A stretch of 42,649 bases of DNA. It comes from Selaginella moellendorffii (Eukaryota; Streptophyta; Lycopodiopsida; Selaginellales; Selaginellaceae). The DNA lies in assembly GCF_000143415.4 (NCBI RefSeq), contig NW_003314408.1:1-42649 (forward strand), in the 5' to 3' direction. Under the pieces are notes generated by a model. The model saw only the letters and a program-made list of their open reading frames with translations. It did no database searches and was not told the origin of the DNA. Positions 33,553-42,530 of the stretch are shown here, one piece after another (within the stretch, counting starts at the first letter, position 1; every line of letters begins with the position of its first letter). The position numbers and the translations under genes were made by a program.

Positions 33553-33631
33553 GGAACCTCAGTTTATCGAGTCGATATCGAGTCTGAGACAAAGTTTAAG
33601 GTCGGGTTTGAGATTGAGTCCAAGACCAAGT
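33553..33631 (+). mobile_element. Older LTR of the same family, left part
   Basis: Degenerate hexamers (gagtcg, gagtct, gagatt, gagtcc, aagacc) end in the target CAAGT at 33627-33631. The rest of this LTR resumes at 41332. Its 5' part, equivalent to the first 240 bp of the younger LTR, is missing; knottin exon 1 starts 27 bp to the left. Confidence 0.65.
33627..33631 (+). repeat. Target-site duplication, left
   Basis: CAAGT directly before the TGTGAG start of the left LTR; repeated at 41327-41331 after the right LTR. Confidence 0.9.
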
Positions 33632-35372
33632 TGTGAGACACAAAATCCCTAGGCCCCAAAGTGGAGCCGGAGGGGCGCCACGTGGTAGTGGCCGAAGTGA
33701 AAGCCAAACGAGCGTAACACGTTTGGACTAAAAGCTCCGCCTTGAAAGGTCAAGAGCGGGAGTGGAACCCCTAACGAAGTGCTCGAGGAATGAGCACGAA
33801 ACGAGCAATAAGCGAGGCTCCAAAAACGGACCCGAAAGGACCAACACATGACACGTGGAAGTGTCCGAGATGGAGTCCAAGGCGGACCCGAGATGGAGTC
33901 CGAGATGGACCCGAAATGGAGTCTGATATGGAGTCCGATATGGAGTCCGAAGTGGAGTCCGAGATGGAGTCCGAGATGGACCCGAGATGGACCCGAGATG
34001 GAGTCCGAGATGGAGTCCGAGAAGGACCCGAGATGGAGTCTGAGGTGGAGTCCGAGATGGACCCGAGATGGAGTCCGAGATGGAGTCCGAGAAGGACCCG
34101 AGATGGAGTCCGAGGTGGAGTCCGAGATGGACCCGAGATGGAGTCCGAGATGGAGTCCGAGAAGGACCCGAGATGGAGTCCGAGGTGGAGTCCGAGATGG
34201 AGTCCGAGATGGACCCGAGATGGAGTCCGAAGTCGAGACTGGGACCAAGACCGAGACCGGGACCGAGACCGAGATCGGAACCAAGACCGAGACCGAGGCC
34301 GAGGCCGAGTCCGAGTCCAAGTCCGAATCCGAGTCCGAGTCCGAGTCCGAGTCCGAGTCCGAGTCCGGAGCCTGAGAGGGTGAAAGCCCAAAGCGTTCGT
34401 CTCCCAGACCCTGGGGGGTTTGGTGAGCTCCAAAAGTATAGTAGGGGGAGGACTGCAGTGGAGCCAGTTTGGCTAGGAAAGGCCAGTTTGGCCCAGGAAG
34501 GCTGGACCCAGTGTTGGGTGATGAGCTGCCCACTGGGAAGTCCAAAACTAGAGTGAACACGGACCGACAAGCGGGGTAGCTTGGTGAAGTGTTCAAGAGC
34601 CGGCTCTAGTTCCCCCGGGAGATCGACTGGCCGATGCTCCCAGTCCAAGTGTGGGTGGCACTACCTACTTGGATACCAGGCGTGGCTCAACGGAACCTCG
34701 CTCTAAGCCCATGGCTAGAGCACCTAAAGGCGAAAGGTGGGGAGAGTACCCAGGTGGCTCGCGTAAGGCCACGGTGTTCCGAAATGGTGTCCCAAAGTCC
34801 CAGACTGTGGAAAGGAAGAGGGGTAGCCCTCTGGTGGGGTGACCAAGGATACAGTCACACAGTGAGGAAGTCCTCGAGGATAGTGGGACTTAGTGGTCAG
34901 GCCGGTGGGCCTTGATCCAGTGGCAGTGTTGGCGAACACAGCCAAGGACAGAAAAGGGACTTGGTGGGGACCGGAACAGAGATATTGGGGAAGGCTATTC
35001 CCCATGTCTGTAGGCATCCTAAGGATGTTAAGGAGTGGATCTGGGATGATCCCTCATGGACGGATGACCCAATCTTTGAGAGACGGGATTGGAATGCAGA
35101 TGGTGTTGGACCACCAGTGTGACCAAGGTAATTGGGCATGGCCTTAGCGTAACGGGCCGATACGTTGGTGGTATCTTGGGGTGTCGATCATGGGATCGGA
35201 CACATGGAGCACTTGGACCAAGTGCTAAGGTTGAGTGGCATGGATGCCATTCTTGGGGCTAGCAAGTCCCAAGTCCTGAGTTGGACTTATGGAGGTTGTG
35301 AATGAGACTCCTCCAAGTGGTCGGAGGTGTGGTTAAGTGACTAAAGTAGAATGGAAAAATTAGTCGCTTACA
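33632..35372 (+). repeat. Left LTR
   Basis: Begins TGTGAGACAC, ends CGCTTACA. Contains the tandem array (33871-34370). The last 40 bases form an 11-bp hairpin (arms 35334-35344 and 35360-35370, one G-T pair) immediately before the primer site. Further stems include 34987-35003 and 35209-35225. Confidence 0.93.
33871..34370 (+). repeat. 12/11/6-mer tandem array in left LTR
   Basis: The first part alternates a 12-mer (gagtccgagatg) with an 11-mer (gacccgagatg); the last part (about 34225-34370) is hexamers gagtcc/gagacc. The units contain no stop codon on the minus strand, so three frames of about 220-315 codons are open there. These are low-complexity artefacts, not genes. Confidence 0.9.
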
Positions 35373-35375
35373 ACT

Positions 35376-35388
35376 TGGTATCGGAGTT
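35376..35388 (+). other. Primer-binding site
   Basis: tggtatcggag begins 3 nt after the left LTR. The usual site for plant initiator-Met tRNA is TGGTATCAGAGC, so the match is strong with one internal change. It fixes the element orientation as plus. Confidence 0.8.
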
Positions 35389-37856
35389 GTTCCTTAGTCC
35401 GACTTTTATTGGTGCTCAAGTATATCACCACTAGTGTTGGCATCGAAAGGTCCGAGGAGGGGGCCTATCCTTGAGGAGTAGCAAGTCGGGAAGGCATGGC
35501 TCTCCATTACAGTTCACGTGTGAACTTGTAGGCGAGGTGGTGGATAGAAAAGGGCCAATAATGGAACGACTTTGGGATCTTGGGAACAGTGCAAGGTTTT
35601 CCTCATTGAGTTGAGGATGTGATCCGGATGAGCATTTGTCTCAGCAAATTGGCTAAGGTAGTTGTGGTAGACAACTATAGTTGGGATCACGGGAAAGATA
35701 AAGACTCCAAAACAATAAAGGAGTCACAAGATTATCCTCACATAGTTGAGGCTGGTGCTCATGAAGGTGAGACCGGAATGGATGACCATGAGAGGTCAAG
35801 CAGGGGTGAAGACATGAGTCCTTGAAGTGGTAGCCAGGGCTACCTCTAATAAATGCTAGAACAACCCAAGGAGTTGGGGGTGTACTTAGAGGATGAGTTG
35901 GTATTCTCATCACATGGACAAGTGGTCCTAAGGGGCAAAAGGTTGCCCCAAGAGAACAAATCAAGTGGCAGAGTAACACTTGCAAAGATGGTCCTTGTGA
36001 GTAGGACCTGAATACAAGAAGTTGTATTCCAGCGAGTTGACACCTCGAAAACTAAGACCTCGCAGGTCATTGGATTAGTAAAGTCTAAAATGCTGGATGA
36101 CTCAAGTGGAGTCAGGGAATGGTCCTAAGGGATTGGTTGAAGCATTTGGACGGAGGTGTATGGTGCCCCATGAGGTATGGGGAGGATCATAAGATCCAAG
36201 TATGAGAACAGTGAGTATCTCATTGATGGCAGAATGTGCCATATTAAAGTCATGGGAAAGATGTTCCCAGAAGAAAGCAACTTTGGCCTAGAGTTGGGTG
36301 CAAACACTATGGTGCGGTGCTAACGGATAGTTAGCATGAGGAACAATTATATTGGTTTTGGCAAAGACCTAAACACTAATAAGTAGTGTTATAAGGATAG
36401 GCTCGTGGAGCCGATGGTGTGGAGACACCGAAGGTGCCAAGGCGTGCTGCCTTGAGGTCAAGTTGGCGGGTTCATGAGAACCCCGTCCAAAGGAATCCCA
36501 ATGGAAATGGGAATGGCATAGCCTAAGCTGGAAGGCATGCGGTTAGAGTGTGGTGACCCGGATAATGATGGAGGTGTGGAAGCACCAAGCAATGAGTTGT
36601 AGGACTTGACAATTATGGAGCAACTAAGCAAGAGGTGCAAGATAATTGGTTAAATGGGTAGAAGGTAACTACCCAAGACTTCTTAATGGCATAAGGAAGT
36701 TAGATATACCCTTACGGGGGATAAATTGCTTATGTTGCAATATAGTAAGTCAATGTCGTTAACGGGAATGCTCATTGTCAGGAGGCCATCATTGGGACAC
36801 CTAAACACTCTAGAACACCAGGAGGTGGTGTTTCATGTCACAAGGGCAATAGATAAGGCCCAAGGGACTAAGTCCCTAGCGAATGATGGATAGTAGGTGC
36901 TATCCAAATATCCAAGGTTGTGGAGATAGGAGAAGACTGTCTACCCGAATTGGACAAAGCCAAAAATGGAATGTTGGCAAGGCTAGTGATGGGCATGTAA
37001 AGGCCCATAAGCAGCAACGTTAATCCCGATATGTGGGATTATAAGGTGAGTATGCCCAAGATTGAAGAACCACTTCCTATGCTATCGGGTAGGTTCATCC
37101 CTAAGAATACTTGCTAAGGCATAGTAAAATGTGCAAAGCTATCCTCCTAGTCTGGAGGAGAATAACCAAAGGAAACATATAGGGCCAAAGGCAAGTAGTA
37201 TTGGGATGGAACCGAACCATAGGAATCGAAGGGCAAAACCAAGGTTGGTTATGCCAGCTGAGAGTGGAGAATCAAGTGGGGGCTCGAGGGTGTTGCCGTT
37301 AGCAACCGTGATGCCATGGAGAGTCTAAAATATGGAATTGTCCATGTTAGACTATATGGTAATTGGAAAGCTTGCAAAAAGGGAGGCCTTAGCAAGCTAA
37401 GGGACAGAGTTCCTTCAAGGTTCCCAAAGAGGATTCTAGGTAGCTTAGTACCTAGAAAGGCCAAGCGTAAATGGTTCAAGGAACGCGTGAAATCAGAGTG
37501 GCGCAGTAGAAGCGTGGTCTTGAAGCTTGCCATGAGGCAAGGCTATCAAGGTTAGGGAAGTAGTTCCCGAGTGTTCAAAGAGAGGGCTTTGAACGAAAGT
37601 CGATGATCAAGGACTTTCACGCTTATGCAGGAACCATGTTACAGTGGTCGGAGGACTTGCCAAGTGAGGTTGGCAAGTCGGGGGAACAAATACCCTAGTT
37701 GAAGGTGATAACTTCAAAAAGGGTGGGCCGTAGGGCCAAGTATGGAGGAGTCCATGCATGATCACAGACTTGTAAAGTGAGAGGACTTGGCAGTGTGGAG
37801 GAACTAGGTTCCTAAGCTGTGATCTATAGCGCGCTTTAAATATAAGTTGGTGCACC

Positions 37857-37969
37857 GGCGTGGGGAGTCACGCCAGGCATCCGGTGTGATGCCATCCGTA
37901 GATGCATATACGGAGGTTGGGTTCGAGTCCCGACCCTCTAGTGCTTGGGTTCGAGTCCCAAATCACTAG
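37857..37969 (+). other. Five adjacent hairpins with two T-arm-like loops
   Basis: Consecutive stems: 37857-37874 (ggcgtg/cacgcc), 37876-37893 (ggcatc/gatgcc), 37895-37914 (tccgta/tacgga), 37916-37934 (gttggg/cccgac) and 37938-37969 (ctagtg...cactag enclosing ttggg/cccaa). The last two have the loop ttcgagt and contain GGTTCGAGTCC (37920-37930 and 37948-37958), the tRNA T-arm and Pol III B-box consensus. No acceptor stem or anticodon arm fits, so this is not a tRNA. Confidence 0.8.
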
Positions 37970-37985
37970 GGCGTGGTGATGGTTT

Positions 37986-38260
37986 GGAATATGAGGACAC
38001 TCATATTTCAGTGGTCATGGACTCTCAGTGGGGAGACTGGTTTGGGCACACCGCCAAGCGAAGGATGCCTCGGAGTCGTGATGCACGGTTAGATTGCTTA
38101 GTGTGAAAGCTCGGCATATCTAACTTGAACACTTTGGTGCAAGTGGCACCAAGGTCGTGGTGAGTGAGATGGGGACACCTAATCTCAGTTGCTATGAACC
38201 CTTGGCCGTAAGGGCTAGCTTGGGTGCACTGCCAAGTGTGGGGGATGCCCCCGGGGTTAT
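37986..38260 (+). repeat. Diverged tandem module of stem-loops
   Basis: Unit A (37986-38075) and unit B (38165-38255) align through ggacac, atg.ac, ttgggt/c.cac.gccaag and gatgcc. Both fold into the same series of hairpins although the arm sequences differ. The stretch between them holds a 7-bp plus 3-bp stem (38088-38124) and a 10-bp stem with one G-T pair (38131-38155). Confidence 0.7.
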
Positions 38261-39289
38261 AGTCAACAACTTGGAGTTCTAGAAGACCAAGTACCTCTTG
38301 GCAACTCTGTTAAGGTGCCAAGGTGAGATCACTAGGTGATCTTATAGCCAGATAAGGACAAGGTCCTTGGTTGGCTAAGGAATGAAGTTCCTGGTTCAAA
38401 ATGTTGAAATTGAACTATTTAAGGTGGTGTGGCTTGGTCATGATGACCAAGTGGGAAAAGCACCTTAGGGAAATGAGCTATGTCATTGCGATGGCATAGT
38501 GTGTCCAAGGAAAGTAGTCTCTAAAGAGACCTATGGGAGGGTCACAAAGTTGGGCCGTGGATAGAGCCCACAGCAGAAGATGCTAAAGAGACTTACTAGG
38601 GGTGAACACCCTAGTTTTGGCAAAGCAGAGCCTTTGCTATGGAATCAAAAGAATACCTCAAAGAGGGAGGTAGAGATTCGGTGTTGCTTGGTGCAACAAT
38701 CAACGGATAAGAGCAAAAGATGAGTGGCCAAAATAGGGCCGTGGAATCCCTTGGAAGGAATCCAAGTGGCAAAGTTAGGCGAGGAACACTAAGGTGTTGG
38801 ACGCTAACAAATTGCGGGAAAGGAAGTGTGTTTCCAAGGTTGGATTCCGAATTGCTTCGATTTGGCAAAAGGGGAAGCTCCAAGAGAGGGAGCGGTAAGA
38901 TAGCCAAATGATAGGGCCAGGAACAGCCCTAGCACAAAGTATGATAATTGGAACTTAGTGCCCCAGGGTGGCACGAAATAGAAGAGAGGATGATGGCGCC
39001 CTCGAGTAGAGAACTTCCTAGGAGGGGAAGTGGAGTTGCACAAAAGGTGCAAGGCAAGGTGTCGAAGACACCTAGGAAATTGACTCCAAGAAGTCAAAAT
39101 TCAAAGTTCCAAAGTGCAAAGGTTATATCGATGGAAATTGAGACTACTCGAGAAGGAGTAGTGGGATTGACTTAGAGAAGGGTCTTTAAGAGGTTTAGCG
39201 AGAACTAAACCAAGGAAAGGAGAGAACCATTACATGTGGTCCAATCAGTCTCTAAGTTGGAGAGACTACCCTCCTTAGAGGATGGGCAA

Positions 39290-39421
39290 GGCATGGTGAG
39301 CCTTTGGTGTCAAACCATTGAGGAATATGCAAAAGGCATGGTGAGCCTTCAATGTCAAACCATTGACGAATATGGAGGAGGCATGGTGAGCCTTCAATGC
39401 CAACCATTGACAAATATTGGC
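39290..39421 (+). repeat. 45-bp tandem repeat, three units
   Basis: aaggcatggtgagcctt recurs at 39288, 39333 and about 39378, a period of 45 bp. Units 2 and 3 each contain tcaatg...cattga, a 6-bp stem with a 6- or 5-nt loop. Located just before the polypurine region. Confidence 0.85.
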
Positions 39422-39509
39422 TAGGTGCCAAGGATGGAAATGGTAACACGTGTGGGTGTTACTTTATAAAATGGTTTACCGTTCGATGAGGACATCGAAC
39501 TTCGTCTAT

Positions 39510-39521
39510 GGGTGGTGGAGT
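39510..39521 (+). other. Polypurine-like tract
   Basis: gggtggtggagt directly precedes the right LTR. It is G-rich but interrupted by T, so a weak example of the plus-strand primer. Confidence 0.5.
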
Positions 39522-41326
39522 TGTGAGACACAAAATCCCTAGGCCCCAAAGTGGAGCCGGAGGGGCGCCATGTGGTAGTGGCCGAAGCGAAAGCCAAACG
39601 AGCGTAACACGTTTGGACTAAAAGCTCCGCCTTGAAAGGTCGAGAGCGGGAGTGGAACCCCTAACGAAGTGCTCGAGGAATGAGCACGAAGCGAGCAATA
39701 AGCGAGGCTCCAAAAACGGACCCGAAAGGACCAACACATGACACGTGGAAGTGTCCGAGATGGAGTCCAAGGCGGACCCGAGATGGAGTCCGAGATGGAC
39801 CCGAAATGGAGTCTGATATGGAGTCCGATATGGAGTCCGAAGTGGAGTCCGAGATGGACCCGAGATGGACCCGAGATGGAGTCCGAGATGGAGTCCGAGA
39901 TGGAGTCTGAGATGGAGTCCGAGAAGGACCCGAGATGGAGTCCGAGGTGGAGTCCGAGATGGACCCGAGATGGAGTCCGAGATGGAGTCCGAGATGGAGT
40001 CCGAGAAGGACCCGAGATGGAGTCCGAGGTGGAGTCCGAGATGGACCCGAGATGGAGTCCGAGATGGACCCGAGATGGACCCGAGATGGAGTCCGAGATG
40101 GAGTCCGAGATGGAGTCCGAGAAGGACCCGAGATGGAGTCCGAGGTGGAGTCCGAGATGGAGTCCGAGATGGACCCGAGATGGAGTCCGAAGTCGAGACT
40201 GGGACCAAGACCGAGACCGGGACCGAGACCGAGATCGGAACCAAGACCGAGACCGAGGCCGAGGCCGAGTCCGAGTCCGAGTCCGAATCCGAGTCCGAGT
40301 CCGAGTCCGAGTCCGAGTCCGGAGCTTGAGAGGGTGAAAGCCCAAAGCGTTCGTCTCCCAGACACTGGGGGGTTTGGTGAGCTCCAAAAGTATAGTAGGG
40401 GGAGGACTGCAGTGGAGCCAGTTTGGCCAGGAAAGGCCAGTTTGGCCCAGGAAGGCTGGACCCAGTGTTGGGTGATGAGCTGCCCACTGGGAAGTCCAAA
40501 ACTAGAGTGAACACGGACCGACAAGCGGGGTAGCTTGGTGAAGTGTTCAAGAGCCGGCTCTAGTTCCCCCGGGAGATCGACTGGCCGATGCTCCCAGTCC
40601 AAGTGTGGGTGGCACTACCTACTTGGATACCAGGCGTGGCTCAACGGAACCTCGCTCTAAGCCCATGGCTAGAGCACCTAAAGGCGAAAGGTGGGGAGAG
40701 TACCTAGGTGGCTCGCGTAAGGCCACGGTGTTCCGAAATGGTGTCCCAAAGTCCCAGACTGTGGAAAGGAAGAGGGGTAGCCCTCTGGTGGGGTGACCAA
40801 GGATACAGTCACACAGTGACGAAGTCCTCGAGGATAGTGGGACTTAGTGGTCAGGCTGGTGGGCCTTGATCCAGTGGCAGTGTTGGCGAACACAGCCAAG
40901 GACAGAAAAGGGACTTGGTGGGGACCGGAACAGAGATATTGGGGAAGGCTATTCCCCATGTCTATAGGCATCCTAAGGATGTTAAGGAGTGGATCTGGGA
41001 TGATCCCTCATGGACGGATGACCCAATCTTTGAGAGACGGGATTGGAATGCAGGTGGTGTTGGACCACCAGTGTGACCAAGGTAATTGGGCATGGCCTTA
41101 GCGTAACGGGCCGATACGTTGGTGGTACCTTGGGGTGTCGATCATGGGATCGGACACGTGGAGCACTTGGACCAAGTGCTAAGGTTGAGTGGCATGGATG
41201 CCATTCTCGGGGCTAGCAAGTCCCAAGTCCTGAGTTGGACTTATGGAGGTTGTGAATGAGACTCCTCCAAGTGGTCGGAGGTGTGGTTAAGTGACTAAAG
41301 TAGAATGGAAAAATTAGTCGCTTACA
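39522..41326 (+). repeat. Right LTR
   Basis: Same boundaries as the left LTR. Array at 39761-40324 is 64 bp longer than its left counterpart; the rest is collinear. 64 is not a multiple of 6 or 12, which fits gain and loss of both 12- and 11-mer units. Confidence 0.93.
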
Positions 41327-41331
41327 CAAGT
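41327..41331 (+). repeat. Target-site duplication, right
   Basis: CAAGT directly after the right LTR end CTTACA; identical to 33627-33631. Confidence 0.9.
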
Positions 41332-42429
41332 CTGAATACTAATACAGGTTGTGGGGTGAAAGCCCAAAGCGTGTGTCTTTGTAAGCTCCTGAGTTTGGAC
41401 TTCTCAAGAGGTCACTCAATCCAGTACTATTCAAACCTAAGGAAACTTAACCCCAAATATCCCAAGACCCTTAATCGGTTGGAAAAGGGGGTGCACTTTT
41501 GTTCATGGGCCCTTTTCCTTCTATATTTGAACCTTATGGATTATACAGTCTCCCCGGGGGGGGGGGGGAGGGGGCAAACTAATCTTGAAGGAACTCTTTA
41601 GTGGTGCTTCTAAATTGACTTGAGGTTGAGATTGGGGCTTAAGGGCCTTGAATGGGAGTGAGTATGGACTCAAGTGGTGTCGAAAGGGCCACCTAAAGAA
41701 GTGCTCAAAAGCAACTCCCACTCCTGGAAGGGAAATTGACTACGGTGCTCCCAACTCATGTAGAGTGGTGCCCCACTTGAATACCTTACGGCTCATTGGT
41801 CTTTGCCGTTCCTAGAAGTTTGGGCCTGTAACATTATCATAGGATGAGATTTGGATATACTGTCACCATAGATCCTTAGAACCTTGGGGGATAAATGGGG
41901 ATAAAATAGCCATTAAGGGCTCTCTCATCAAGCAATTGCCCCTTTTCCAATTGGTTTAAGGGGAAAGAGATAAAGTGCATTACAAAGCCTTTCCTTCGGG
42001 ATGGAAGTGGGGGAGTAAAGTACCCATACTGGGCTGTTAGGCCACGGTATTTTCCCCCGGTGTCCTGAAGCAAATGTTACACCCAAGGCTTGGGATTTAA
42101 AGGTCCTATGATTAAGTCTTGTTGTACCAAAGGATGTTAGGAATTTGGAGGCTTAGTGTGCTTAATTGCTTGTGTTTGCTAGGAGTGTAACCAAATCTTA
42201 AGTTTAATCTAACTTGGGGAGGGGGATTGGGAGAGAATTTGGGAATCTATGGATAGATGGATAGCACTCTATTGCTTATGTAGTGAGTTGTTGAAATCAA
42301 GTAAGACCAAGTAAGAACTAGTACAATAGGTGGAAACTTTGGCGAGGAAACTTAACTAAGGCTAAGACCATGGTGATCAGATAGACAAAGTAAGCTAGCA
42401 AATTAGAAAGAAAAAATTTGTGGCTTACA
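41332..42429 (+). mobile_element. Older LTR of the same family, right part
   Basis: Resumes with ggtgaaagcccaaagcg (LTR equivalent at 34379), then gaagtgctcaaaagc, gaaattgactacggtgctcc and agtggtgccccacttgaata, all diverged matches to the younger LTR. It ends aaaaaatttgtggcttaca at 42429, the equivalent of the LTR 3' end. No primer site follows, so this is a solo or truncated LTR. It contains a run of 13 G at 41556-41568. Confidence 0.7.
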
Positions 42430-42530
42430 CTAAACACTTTCTATAAATAACTAATGGGACCGAACATAAGGGGCATGAGAGCAAAAGTGTCTTGGCAAAT
42501 ACAATATGTTATCATCTAATGAATATTAAG
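42430..42530. other. Spacer
   Basis: AT-rich, no feature recognised. Confidence 0.4.

Larger units (their letters stand above)
35373..39521 (+). other. Non-coding, hairpin-studded LARD interior
   Basis: No open frame longer than about 100 codons and no retroelement motif. Perfect inverted pairs of 5-9 bp with loops of 2-8 nt occur about every 30 nt from one end to the other. Examples with stems of at least 7 bp: 35659-35677, 35829-35844, 35932-35949, 36010-36029, 36318-36336, 36372-36390, 36655-36675, 36814-36832, 37021-37041, 37387-37402, 37434-37457, 37573-37594, 38131-38155, 38324-38344, 38433-38451, 38595-38615, 39057-39073, 39143-39162, 39192-39211, 39247-39267, 39443-39462 and 39481-39500. 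Presumably this is the genomic RNA of the element, with packaging and dimer signals somewhere inside. Confidence 0.85.
33632..41326 (+). mobile_element. Complete LARD-like LTR retrotransposon
   Basis: 7695 bp bounded by TG...CA LTRs (33632-35372, 1741 bp; 39522-41326, 1805 bp) and a perfect 5-bp target duplication. A primer site follows the left LTR after 3 nt, and a G-rich tract precedes the right LTR. Outside the array the LTRs differ by about 15 substitutions by eye, 13 of them transitions, so insertion is recent. The 4149-bp interior has no gag, protease, RT or integrase frame. It is therefore a large retrotransposon derivative (LARD) that must be mobilised in trans. The interior is dominated by short stem-loops. 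It is nested in an older LTR of the same family. Confidence 0.92.

Noticed and set aside
33649-34648. Three overlapping minus-strand open frames of 220-315 codons (also 39539-40602)
   Set aside because: They are open only because the GAGTCC-type array lacks stops. Products are low-complexity (Ser-Asp, Gly-Leu, Arg-Thr runs) and all three frames are open together.
33632-35372. Hammerhead ribozyme in the LTR (retrozyme)
   Set aside because: No CTGATGA core found on either strand of the LTR; gtgatga near 34518 lacks the required C and the GAAA/stem layout.
37850-37945. Possible tRNA gene at the B-box-like hairpins
   Set aside because: No acceptor stem or anticodon arm can be paired with either T-arm-like hairpin.
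39290-39421. CRISPR-like array
   Set aside because: 45-bp units are directly adjacent without spacers, in a plant retroelement.
35373-39521. Decayed gag-pol in the LARD interior
   Set aside because: No RT, protease or integrase block was readable in any frame, unlike the older gypsy relics where they remain visible.
41556-41568. Run of 13 G as a G-quadruplex element
   Set aside because: A single homopolymer in a decayed LTR; more likely slippage or sequencing noise.
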